Positions 1 to 6,091 of a DNA stretch of 12,513 nt are shown one piece after another (position 1 is the stretch's first letter; each line of letters begins with the position of its first letter). Under the pieces are notes generated by a model that was not told the origin of the DNA, searched no databases, and was given only the letters and a program-made list of their open reading frames with translations. The stretch is taken from the NCBI GenBank assembly GCA_018814245.1, contig JAHIZN010000081.1, positions 1-12,513 of the forward strand. The letters are read 5' to 3'. The DNA is from a bacterium. GTDB taxonomy: Bacteria > UBA9089 > CG2-30-40-21. A program made the position numbers and the translations under genes.

Positions 1-107
1 GCTTTAAGTCAAAACACCCTTGGATAACCTTGAGTGTTGATCTTCGTTAATCGTTTCAGTTGTCAGCAGAAAGCACCACCCCCTGTCCACGCCAACATAG
101 GATAATA
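1..107. repeat. Long direct repeat, copy 1 (left part)
   Basis: This stretch matches 5328-5434 almost base for base. Both begin GCTTTAAGTCAAAACACCC and share GTTGATCTTCGTTAATCG and GCAGAAAGCACCACCCC. The copy may extend left of the window. It is interrupted after GATAATA by a MITE-like element and resumes at 478-514. I see no gene in it. The two copies bracket the minus-strand gas vesicle/Cdc48 block in the same orientation. Confidence 0.9.
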
Positions 108-477
108 ATGTGCTGGTTCACCGTGAATCGTAATTTTCCATTCAATAGTTAAGCGACTTTTTTTGGGGTACTGCTCAAGACCAAATCATGTCAATCTTGT
201 TTACAGAGAAAGAATCACAAAGGGTGTAACTTCATAGATACAACCATGTTCCCTAACTCGGACAAGCCGAAACCAAAAGGGATGTGTAGTAAATTACGGG
301 AGATGTGAAATGCCACGAAGCGAAACGCCACAAAGTAAAATCCCACACATCTAACCCATTATGTAACATATAATTAGCGATAATATTGTAAATTTTCTTG
401 CACAAAAATCAAGAATTTCACGAGTAAGGTACTAACTTAAATGGAAGAAAATTACGATTCCGTGTGAACCAGCACAA
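108..477. mobile_element. 370-bp MITE-like element, TA target site
   Basis: The ends are inverted repeats of about 30 bp. The left end, TGTGCTGGTTCAC followed by GAATCGTAATTTTC, is mirrored at 451-477 by GAAAATTACGATTC and GTGAACCAGCACA, with a one-base offset between the two blocks. TA lies directly outside each end (106-107 and 478-479). The repeat copy at 5328-5465 carries the uninterrupted site GATAATACCATA, so the insertion is seen against an empty site. The interior has no credible ORF, which makes this a non-autonomous element. A TA duplication fits Tc1/mariner-like (IS630-type) mobilisation, but ATA cannot be excluded. Confidence 0.82.
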
Positions 478-514
478 TACCATAAAATCAAGGCAGTGGA
501 ACCCTCACCCCTTT
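478..514. repeat. Long direct repeat, copy 1 (right part)
   Basis: The repeat resumes after the inserted element with CCATAAAATCAAGGCAGTGG and AACCCTCACCCC, identical to about 5433-5465. Beyond the run of C's the two copies diverge: transposase remnant here, a CCATCCCTCTCTCG tract in the other copy. The repeat boundary therefore lies near 513-515. Confidence 0.85.
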
Positions 515-646
515 AACGGCGAATATTCCGCCATGCCCAAGCATATCTGCATCCACCGCCAATAACAAATGTTTTTGTCGTTCATCAAGAAATGGCAATA
601 ATAATTTGTATCTTTTTTGGATTGCATTTATTACCTCTGTATTCAT
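488..646 (-). pseudogene. N-terminal remnant of a transposase, ISAzo13-like
   Basis: A 52-codon frame starts at ATG 646. It begins MNTEVINAIQKRYKLLLPFL, followed by DERQKHLLLAVDADMLGHGG. This resembles the N-terminus of ISAzo13-family transposases, which I recall as having an LDER motif and a GHGG(I/V)xAV motif before the helix-turn-helix. After IFAV (about residue 44) the frame enters the long direct repeat and stops at 488-490, so the rest of the transposase is absent. There is no good Shine-Dalgarno sequence. The family call rests on memory of the motif, not on a search. The remnant suggests that IS activity shaped this side of the gas vesicle block. Confidence 0.55.
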
Positions 647-743
647 AAATAAAGCATACCACAATTTGTAAAAAAATGTAAAGATAATTTATTTACAGTC
701 CCTAAGTTGCCTTCTCCAACCCTGAACCTTGAACCTTGAGCAG

Positions 744-2921
744 TTAACTCATGCTTTTTTTGGTAATCCTGATTTGTTTTGAGTATGCTCTTTCACTTTG
801 GGCAGATACCAATTTCATGGCATCCTCAAAATGAGTCTTGGTTATCCTAAATTCTAAATTCTGATTTGGATTCTGAGTAATATATTCTCTTATGGCCATT
901 ATAGCCGCCTTTTTGCAGATAAATTCAATATCAGCCCCTACCATCTCTTTAGTCTCTTCAGCCAATTGTTTTAAGTCTACCTCTTTGTCCAGGGGCTTGT
1001 CTTTAGTATGTATCCTGAATATTTTTTCTCTGGTTTTTTTATCCGGCAGAGGCAGCTCCAGCAAAAGATCAAATCTGCCGCTGCGCAAAATGGCCGGATC
1101 AATTAAATCTAATCTATTAGTAGCAGCTAAGACCATTACCCCCTTAAGTTCCTCAATCCCATCCATCTCGGTCAAAAATTGACTTATTACCCGTTCTGTC
1201 ACATGGGCGTCTGAACCGGCAGAATTTCTTCTGGGCACTACCGCATCAATTTCATCAAAGAATAAAATTGTTGGGGATGCCTGTTTTGCCTTCTTGAAAA
1301 TCTGACGGATGGCCCGTTCGCTTTCTCCTACATACATTGAGATAAGAGAAGGTCCTTTTATAGAGATAAAATTAACGCCGCTCTCATGTGCAATTGCTTT
1401 GGCTAACAAGGTTTTTCCTGTCCCAGGTGCCCCATAGAGTAAAATCCCTTTAACCGGATTGGTATCGGCTTTTCTAAAGAGATCCGAATATTTAAGCGGC
1501 CATTCTACGGCCTCTTTTAGTTCTTGCTTGATATTCTCTAAGCCCCCAACCTCACTCCACTTTACATCAGGCACCTCAACAAACACCTCTCTAATTGCGG
1601 ACGGCTCAACCTCTTTCATCGCTTCCAGGAAATTATCCATGCTAACTTCTAATCCCAATAATGTCTCATAAGGGATATCGGCCATTTCGAAGTCTATTTT
1701 GGGCAAGATCCTTCTTAAAGCCGACATAGCTGCTTCTCTTGCCAGAGCCTCTAAATCTGCCCCCACAAATCCATGGGTGATCTCGGCTAATTTTTCTAAG
1801 CTGATATCTTTAGTTAAAGGCATACCCCTGGTGTAAATCTGTAATATCTTCTCCCGCCCATTTTTATCGGGGATGGGAATAGATATCTCTCGATCAAATC
1901 TACCCGGCCTTCTTAAGGCCGAATCAATTGTATTAGGAATATTTGTTGCGGCTATAACAATAATTTGTCCCCGTGATTCCAGACCATCCATCAAGGACAA
2001 GAGTTGAGCTACTACTCGTCGTTCAACCTGCTTTTCGCCGCCCATCTCTTCTCTTTTAGGGGCAATGGCATCTATCTCATCGATAAAGATAATGGCCGGG
2101 GCGTGTTTTTGAGCATCCTCAAATACGCCCCGGATGCGAGATTCACTTTCACCATAGAACTTACCCATAATTTCCGGACCTGAAATATGGATAAAATAGG
2201 CCTCGGTTTCATTAGCCACTGCCCGGGCAATTAAGGTCTTGCCTGTACCCGGCGGCCCATGAAGTAAGACACCTTTTGGCGGCTGGATCCCTAATCTTTC
2301 AAATACTTGAGGATATTTCAGAGGTAACTCTATCATTTCTCTAATCCTTTGGATCTGATTCTCAAGTCCCCCGATATCTTCATAGGAAATCTTAATCTCC
2401 TCATGTTTTTCCTTGTCCTTTAATTTCATCCTTATCAGGGTCGTAGTACCGATCAAGACAACACCAGCAGGGATGGTATCCACTACCTTAAAATCGCACG
2501 ACCTGGCACCAAAAAGCGTTGCCCTGACCCTATCGCCGCTGGCAACAGGAAGCCCATCGATAAGTGAGCCAATATATTTAGCATCTTTGTCCTTTTGAAG
2601 CATGCTCGATACAGTTAATGGCAAGAGCGTAATTTTGTTGGCAGGCTTATGGTCAATTTTGCTAATCCTTACCTTCTCATCCAATCCAATCTGTGCATTT
2701 TCTCTGGATATGCCATCTATTTGAATAATCTTCTTCCCTCTATCCTCAGCAAACAAAAGCATTACTTTAGCCGGAGTCTTTCTTTTACCATCAATCTCTA
2801 TAATATCGCCTACTTCTAATCCAAGGGCATTCATATCTTCTGGGTCTATCCTTGCCATTGCCCGGCCTACATCTTTTGGTAATGCCTCTTTTACCTTTAG
2901 GGTCATTGTTAGTGTATCCAT
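744..2921 (-). CDS. Cdc48/VCP (VAT)-type double-ring AAA+ ATPase
   Basis: This predicted cytosolic ATPase uses ATP to unfold or extract proteins from complexes. It is 725 residues from ATG 2921. The Cdc48 N-domains (double-psi barrel and CDC48_2) cover about residues 7-170, with the LPKDVGRAMARIDPEDM signature near the start. The D1 ring has Walker A GPPGTGKT 222-229, Walker B IIFIDEID 277-284, pore loop KFYGESE and arginine-finger region LRRPGRFD. The D2 ring has Walker A GAPGTGKT 497-504, Walker B ILFFDEID 552-559, pore loop MYVGESE and LRSGRFD. Both rings look competent. No HbYX proteasome-docking tail is visible; the protein ends KKSMS. The frame opens 45 codons earlier, at 3056, but that stretch is basic, unlike the family, and runs into a dispersed repeat. 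GAAGGTG lies 7 bases before ATG 2921. The two-ring form with N-domain is typical of archaea and eukaryotes and sporadic in bacteria. Its place after gvp genes suggests a vesicle assembly or turnover role, which is inference. Confidence 0.93.
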   Translation of the reverse strand: MDTLTMTLKVKEALPKDVGRAMARIDPEDMNALGLEVGDIIEIDGKRKTPAKVMLLFAEDRGKKIIQIDGISRENAQIGLDEKVRISKIDHKPANKITLLPLTVSSMLQKDKDAKYIGSLIDGLPVASGDRVRATLFGARSCDFKVVDTIPAGVVLIGTTTLIRMKLKDKEKHEEIKISYEDIGGLENQIQRIREMIELPLKYPQVFERLGIQPPKGVLLHGPPGTGKTLIARAVANETEAYFIHISGPEIMGKFYGESESRIRGVFEDAQKHAPAIIFIDEIDAIAPKREEMGGEKQVERRVVAQLLSLMDGLESRGQIIVIAATNIPNTIDSALRRPGRFDREISIPIPDKNGREKILQIYTRGMPLTKDISLEKLAEITHGFVGADLEALAREAAMSALRRILPKIDFEMADIPYETLLGLEVSMDNFLEAMKEVEPSAIREVFVEVPDVKWSEVGGLENIKQELKEAVEWPLKYSDLFRKADTNPVKGILLYGAPGTGKTLLAKAIAHESGVNFISIKGPSLISMYVGESERAIRQIFKKAKQASPTILFFDEIDAVVPRRNSAGSDAHVTERVISQFLTEMDGIEELKGVMVLAATNRLDLIDPAILRSGRFDLLLELPLPDKKTREKIFRIHTKDKPLDKEVDLKQLAEETKEMVGADIEFICKKAAIMAIREYITQNPNQNLEFRITKTHFEDAMKLVSAQSERAYSKQIRITKKSMS

Positions 2922-3293
2922 TCTTTTGCACCTTCGTCGACTGGTTATCTTCAGGTCACTGAACTTCTCTCTTATTCGGTTTATGTATCTTTTCTGGGCA
3001 TTTCTTCGTATCTTGCAAAATTCGCAATTTCCTGATTCCAAGACATTATTTACCACTAATTATCTTGCCTTCATTCCATACTTGCCTAATGTGCTTACTA
3101 ATCTTTCCACCTGTGCGGTTATAGTATTAAGCCGCAGAAGCATAATAATAGCACACAAATACAGAGAAAGATCCACAAAGGGCACAAAGAATGAAAAAGA
3201 TCCTTTCCTTAGCAAATTCTGCTCGCATCCTTTGCGTACTTTGCGGTTAATCTAAAAAAGAAGGAATTGCCACAGGTTATTGAGCAGTTACTG
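2922..3293. repeat. Intergenic gap with dispersed AAAG/GCAAAG-type repeat
   Basis: This 372-bp gap separates gvpH from cdc48. Around 3155-3195 and 3225-3252 it holds ACAGAGAAAGATCCACAAAG, GGCACAAAGAATG and TTTGCGTACTTTGCGG. A related phrase, ACAGAGAAAGAATCACAAAG, occurs in the MITE at 204-223. Such tracts behave as dispersed non-coding repeats. Short open frames cross the gap on both strands, but none has a ribosome binding site or a recognisable product. A promoter for cdc48 could lie here; I could not identify one. Confidence 0.5.
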
Positions 3294-3824
3294 CTATTTC
3301 GTAACCTTCACTTCTAATATACCGTTTTTATAGCTCCATGCAAGGGTTTCAGACTTAACTTTTGCTGGGAGTAAAATCTCTGTCCGGTATTTTCTATCCC
3401 CGGTTTGGGCTGAGATACCAAGGATATCACCGTTTAAATCTAATTTAACATCCTCTTCATTCACCCCCGGCATTTCAGCGTAGACTCGAACCTCTTTTTC
3501 TTCGTCAAAAACATCGATAATGGGTTCTCTTTCTTCTACCACGGTAGGTCCTTCAGGGGTCTTTTTGATATTACCAAATGGTTTAACTACTGGTTTACCT
3601 CCCACCGCGGTTTTTATAGAAAAGCCGAAGACGCCTTTCATGCCTTCTTTAAGATGACTTAAGTTTATCTCGCCTTCTTTCTTGATTTCGCCCCCAGCCT
3701 CTTTCAATTCAGCAGCCAGGTCAACCAGCCTTTCTATCCCATTAAATAGCCCTCCTAAACTAAGCTTACCAATACCAAAATCAATATCGAGCCCTTGATC
3801 CTTTTTTTTCTTGTTCTCAGTCAT
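3294..3824 (-). CDS. gvpH: GvpH-type gas vesicle Hsp20/alpha-crystallin protein
   Basis: This is a small heat-shock protein, 176 residues. The N-terminal part (about 1-95) has the features I associate with Hsp20 proteins of gas vesicle clusters: IDFGIGKLSLGGLFNGIERL, then VGGKPVVKPFGNIKKTPEGP. The alpha-crystallin domain (about 98-176) follows, with EREPIIDVFDEEKEV, AEMPGV and the closing NGILEVKV. It lacks the usual C-terminal I-x-I/V tail, ending VKVTK. ATG 3824 is chosen because AAGGAG lies six bases upstream; the in-frame ATG at 3828-3830 abuts that motif. Its start overlaps the end of the upstream zinc-finger gene by 8 bp, implying translational coupling. By family it should act as an ATP-independent holdase, here likely for the aggregation-prone vesicle shell or accessory proteins. 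The Hsp20 identity is firm. The GvpH label rests on the N-terminal motif and context. Confidence 0.82.
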   Translation of the reverse strand: MTENKKKKDQGLDIDFGIGKLSLGGLFNGIERLVDLAAELKEAGGEIKKEGEINLSHLKEGMKGVFGFSIKTAVGGKPVVKPFGNIKKTPEGPTVVEEREPIIDVFDEEKEVRVYAEMPGVNEEDVKLDLNGDILGISAQTGDRKYRTEILLPAKVKSETLAWSYKNGILEVKVTK

Positions 3825-4215
3825 TTTCATCTCCTTGTTCTGATGGAATAACCCCTTTTCCTTTACAGGTTAAACAAGAAAGCTCACTTCCACTTTTTCT
3901 GCCTCTACCTTTACAGGTTGGACACATTTCAATATCTTTGCTGATTATACTTACTATGCCTTTTCCTCTACAAACAATGCAAGTAATGTCTCTATTTATA
4001 GGTGAACTTCCCTTCCCGTTACAATAAGCACAAATAACGGCTGGTGGGGTAACGGTTACACTTCCATCTCCTAAACAAACAGGACATTTGGCAAGTTTTC
4101 GAGAGGGCATATGTCCTGTTTGTTCACAGAATCCACATCTATAAACTGTTTTTGTTAAGACCTCGCCCTTTTGGCCTACTATTTTACTCTTAACATCAAT
4201 GATATTCCAATCCAT
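3817..4215 (-). CDS. DnaJ-type CxxCxGxG zinc-finger protein without J domain
   Basis: This 132-residue protein is built almost entirely of cysteine pairs: CGFC 27-30, CPVC 44-47, CAYC 62-65, CIVC 79-82, CPTC 98-101 and CLTC 114-117. Most are followed by xGxG (CNGKG, CRGKG, CKGRG, CKGKG), as in the zinc-binding centre of DnaJ/Hsp40. DnaJ has four such motifs and this has six, enough for about three zinc sites. There is no J domain (no HPD) and no C-terminal substrate-binding barrel. ATG 4215 is chosen because GGAG lies nine bases upstream; the in-frame ATG at 4230 has no ribosome binding site. It sits between the coiled-coil gene and gvpH and overlaps the latter by 8 bp. A role as a redox or zinc chaperone for vesicle proteins is inference. 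Six-motif zinc proteins of other function cannot be excluded. Confidence 0.8.
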   Translation of the reverse strand: MDWNIIDVKSKIVGQKGEVLTKTVYRCGFCEQTGHMPSRKLAKCPVCLGDGSVTVTPPAVICAYCNGKGSSPINRDITCIVCRGKGIVSIISKDIEMCPTCKGRGRKSGSELSCLTCKGKGVIPSEQGDEND

Positions 4216-4248
4216 TATTTTACACTCCATTTAGATAATTGTTTATTT

Positions 4249-4569
4249 TTAATATTTTAAGGTCTTCTTCTTCCACTCTTTTTTAGCTCCATCTTTCTGA
4301 GTGAAAGTGCATTCGGAAAAACTGGCTTTATTAGCCATCTCGGTCTCCCGTAGCTTATTCACCTCCACGTCTATTTCCTCTAGTCGCTTTTTGATGCCAG
4401 TGTCTCTTATGCACACTCTCTCGCTCTCCTTTAGTAGCCTTTCCTTTTCTTTATTAAGCATATACAAATCTAAATAGGCCGAACTCTGAATCCTTGGCAT
4501 AGAACGCTTCTTTGCACTAAGCATCGTCCTTGCTTTATGAATTCCCGGCAAATTATTAACATCTCTCAT
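4249..4569 (-). CDS. Small coiled-coil protein of gas vesicle cluster, possibly GvpV-like
   Basis: This basic, charged protein has 106 residues. The N-terminus reads MRDVNNLPGIHKARTMLSA, followed by RSMPRIQSSAYLDLYML. A probable coiled coil spans residues 36-80 (KEKERLLKESER, then KKRLEEIDVEVNKLRETE), and the tail is lysine-rich. ATG 4569 is preceded by GGGGAG at a normal distance; the in-frame ATG at 4587 lacks one. The SSAYLDLY...EKERL segment reminds me of GvpV from cyanobacterial gas vesicle operons, but I cannot confirm this without a search, so no symbol is given. It is flanked by an AbrB-type gene (35 bp upstream) and the zinc-finger gene (33 bp downstream) in what looks like one transcript. 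It contains two cysteines and no membrane segment. Confidence 0.7.
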   Translation of the reverse strand: MRDVNNLPGIHKARTMLSAKKRSMPRIQSSAYLDLYMLNKEKERLLKESERVCIRDTGIKKRLEEIDVEVNKLRETEMANKASFSECTFTQKDGAKKEWKKKTLKY

Positions 4570-4604
4570 TATTTTCTCCCCATACACAATAGGAATTTAT
4601 GTAT

Positions 4605-4772
4605 TTATCTTGCGTTATCTCTGGCCGAGACTAATATGTTTTTCTTTTTACTTGCTCCTACAATCTTCACCTCGACCAATTGGCCTTCTTTTAAGTCAGC
4701 TGCCCGTTGAATATTGTCGGGTAGCTTTATTTTACCCTCTTTATCAACCTTAGAAAATGCCCGCATCAGCAT
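4605..4772 (-). CDS. AbrB/MazE/SpoVT-type swapped-hairpin protein
   Basis: This 55-residue protein is essentially one AbrB-like domain: MRAFSKVDKEGKIKLPDNIQ, then RAADLKEGQLVEVKIV and ILVSAR. The pattern (V-D-x-x-G-K-I-x-L-P, then L-K-E-G-x-x-V-E-V) is typical of the family, which binds DNA as dimers and often acts as a transcription regulator or antitoxin. ATG 4772 is chosen because an ideal GGAGGTGA lies six bases upstream; a longer reading from 4808 would add 12 residues and run through that site. No toxin gene adjoins it. It lies 39 bp after the gvpN remnant and 35 bp before the coiled-coil gene. It could regulate the gvp operon, which is inference. Confidence 0.75.
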   Translation of the reverse strand: MLMRAFSKVDKEGKIKLPDNIQRAADLKEGQLVEVKIVGASKKKNILVSARDNAR

Positions 4773-4811
4773 TTCATTCACCTCCAATTTTATTTTATTA
4801 TTCCTCAATGC

Positions 4812-5189
4812 CTAAACTACAGCAGTTTCTTTCTCGGATTTCTTCTCAATCTCTTCTACGATCTTGGTCTTACCAATTTCTTTCTCAACAAGGCCCTTGA
4901 CTACTTCTTTTACCTTGGTTTGATTGGTTTTAGAACCGACTCTGCTTGTCTCAGAGGCTAATATATCTTGGCACATCTTCAAGAACCCATCTGAATGAGA
5001 AGGAATTAGATTTTGATCATTAAGAGTCTTGGCAATCATAATGCAACCACGAACAGTTGGGGCAAACTCACACTTCCCAGATTCCCTAAGACCTCTTACA
5101 ATATTAACTATTATCTCCGCATTCTGTTTAGAAAGCTTGGATTTTGCCCGACAGGCTGTTACAGAATAGAAATCCGGCACAAGAAACAT
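4812..5189 (-). pseudogene. gvpN: C-terminal fragment of GvpN (MoxR-type AAA+ ATPase)
   Basis: The frame carries the end of GvpN: SKQNAEIIVNIVRGLRES, EFAPTVRGCIMIAKTL, then CQDILASETSRVGSKTNQ and a lysine/glutamate-rich tail. Full GvpN is roughly 300 residues with Walker A and B motifs. Only about 110 C-terminal residues remain here and no ATPase motif is present. Homology starts at about 5148. Upstream, the frame (MFLVPDFYSVTACR, from ATG 5189) is encoded by the inverted-repeat element at 5149-5272 and has no ribosome binding site. GvpN normally powers gas vesicle growth with GvpA/GvpC, so this copy cannot do that. A frame-intact fragment could still be translated by reinitiation. Confidence 0.82.
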
Positions 5190-5272
5190 ATGGTATATTG
5201 TGCTAATTTTTTAGCAGGCACTATATATGGTATGGTATTGACACTGATTAGCAATTCCGTAACAGCCTGTCG
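5149..5272. mobile_element. 124-bp inverted-repeat element at the gvpA/gvpN junction
   Basis: The left end CGACAGGCTGTTACAGAAT (5149-5167) and right end ATTCCGTAACAGCCTGTCG (5254-5272) are inverted repeats matching at 18 of 19 positions. The 86-bp interior is AT-rich and contains the small palindrome TGCTAATTTTTTAGCA (5201-5216); no gene is seen in it. Outside the element, one side is exactly the first ten codons of gvpA and the other is the middle of gvpN. No target duplication links the two flanks, as expected if recombination or an adjacent deletion removed the DNA between two insertions. Confidence 0.75.
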
Positions 5273-5300
5273 AAGAACCAATCGCTTTCTCTACAGCCAT
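5211..5300 (-). pseudogene. gvpA: 5' stub of gvpA (gas vesicle shell protein)
   Basis: ATG 5300 follows an excellent GGAGGTGAGTAAA ribosome binding site. The first ten codons read MAVEKAIGSS, matching the conserved start of the GvpA/GvpJ shell proteins as I recall it (MAVEK...GSSSLAEV). Exactly after codon 10 the frame enters the inverted-repeat element and continues with 19 unrelated residues to a stop at 5211. All of the amphiphilic shell-forming domain is missing. Its translation signals suggest it was once the first gene of the operon. GvpJ or another paralogue is possible, since ten residues cannot separate them. Confidence 0.7.
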
Positions 5301-5327
5301 TTTACTCACCTCCTTTCTTTCACTCAA

Positions 5328-5465
5328 GCTTTAAGTCAAAACACCCTTGGATAACCTTGAGTGTTGATCTTCGTTAATCGTTTCAGCTGTCAGCAGAAAG
5401 CACCACCCCTGTCCACGCCAGTAGGGGATAATACCATAAAATCAAGGCAGTGGAACCCTCACCCC
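5328..5465. repeat. Long direct repeat, copy 2 (uninterrupted)
   Basis: This is the second copy of the sequence at 1-107 plus 478-514, without the MITE. Differences are small: CAGTTG/CAGCTG, CCACCCCC/CCACCCC and AACATAG/AGTAGGG. It starts 27 bp upstream of the gvpA start codon, so any original gvpA promoter has been replaced by it or lies within it. The phrase TTTAAGTCAAAAC near its start also recurs in the hairpin at 5832-5844. Confidence 0.9.
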
Positions 5466-5479
5466 ATCCCTCTCTCGTA

Positions 5480-5632
5480 CTTATCCTTACTCACAAGTCC
5501 AACCACCATTAATTCATTAATTCAACAATTGCTGAATTAATGAATTATTAATCATTTTGTGATACATGCTTCTGTTATTTTGCAACATTTTCCGTCAGAA
5601 TTCTGTCCCCCAAAGATGTGGGTAAGGATAAG
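5480..5632. mobile_element. 153-bp MITE with 9-bp target site duplication
   Basis: The termini CTTATCCTTACTCACA (5480-5495) and TGTGGGTAAGGATAAG (5617-5632) are inverted repeats matching at 15 of 16 positions. Directly outside are identical 9-bp direct repeats, TCTCTCGTA (5471-5479 and 5633-5641). Inside is a perfect AT-rich palindrome with 14-bp arms (5511-5524 and 5533-5546) around ACAATTGC. There is no coding capacity, so it would need a transposase supplied elsewhere. A 9-bp duplication occurs in several IS families, including IS1, IS4 and IS256 relatives, and I cannot choose between them. Confidence 0.85.
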
Positions 5633-5643
5633 TCTCTCGTAGT

Positions 5644-5662
5644 GGCAGGTTCCAAACCTGCC
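5644..5662. repeat. Short perfect hairpin
   Basis: GGCAGGTT-cca-AACCTGCC forms an 8-bp perfect stem with a 3-base loop, just outside the 153-bp MITE. No T-tract follows immediately, so I treat it as a repeat-type hairpin, not a terminator. Confidence 0.6.
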
Positions 5663-5794
5663 CTTCTTCCATGAGAAGAATGAAGCGTTCCTATGCTTTA
5701 CACCTTTCTGTTTTTACACCATAATGCCTGTCCCCCGCTGACAAGGAATAGGGGGTGATGCCGAAGGCTGACTGCTTGAAAAGCTGAACGCTTA

Positions 5795-5886
5795 CTTTGA
5801 TTCAGACACAAAAAAAGCGTTTCAACTTAATTTAAGTCAAAACGCTTTTTGTTGTCATTTTTGATATTATTGGGCTTTGATTCAGA
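5795..5886. repeat. Long hairpin flanked by 12-bp direct repeats; terminator-like
   Basis: AAAAAGCGTTT (about 5812-5822) pairs with AAACGCTTTTT (about 5840-5850), and the loop adds the palindrome ACTTAATTTAAGT. Outer bases GACA/TGTC extend the stem. The A-rich and T-rich flanks make it terminator-like on either strand, but no gene clearly reads into it. The hairpin lies between two identical 12-mers, CTTTGATTCAGA (5795-5806 and 5875-5886), which resemble a target duplication. Confidence 0.6.
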
Positions 5887-5930
5887 AACTGATGTACCTG
5901 CATCTTGCAAGGAACACTGCTTATGCTTAA

Positions 5931-5999
5931 CTGAATGACTGAATGACTGAATGACTGAATGACTGAATGACTGAATGACTGAATGACTGAATGACTGAA
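5931..5999. repeat. Tandem octamer repeat (CTGAATGA)n
   Basis: Eight perfect copies of CTGAATGA plus five further bases are arranged head to tail. The period of eight is not a multiple of three, and no gene with a start signal runs through it. It is a simple sequence repeat prone to slippage. Confidence 0.95.
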
Positions 6000-6091
6000 A
6001 TTTGCATGGTTATTGACCGCCTTTCAAATATTCATTCTTTCTTTTCTATTCACGATATATTATATAATACCACATTTCTTGGATTATGTCA

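Noticed and set aside
108..477. Coding capacity in the 370-bp element
   Set aside because: No frame of useful length with a start signal is present, so it is treated as non-autonomous.
2922..3056. 45-residue N-terminal extension of the Cdc48 frame
   Set aside because: It is basic, unlike any Cdc48 N-terminus, and has no ribosome binding site, whereas ATG 2921 has GAAGGTG at the right distance and starts the canonical N-domain.
2926..3255. 109-codon plus-strand open frame
   Set aside because: It overlaps the cdc48 start and a dispersed AAAG-type repeat, has no Shine-Dalgarno sequence, and its product has no recognisable motif.
4605..4772. Antitoxin of an AbrB-type toxin-antitoxin pair
   Set aside because: No MazF- or PIN-like toxin gene adjoins it; both neighbours are gas vesicle cluster genes.
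5931..5999. CRISPR array
   Set aside because: The repeat is a contiguous octamer with no spacers, and no cas gene is nearby.
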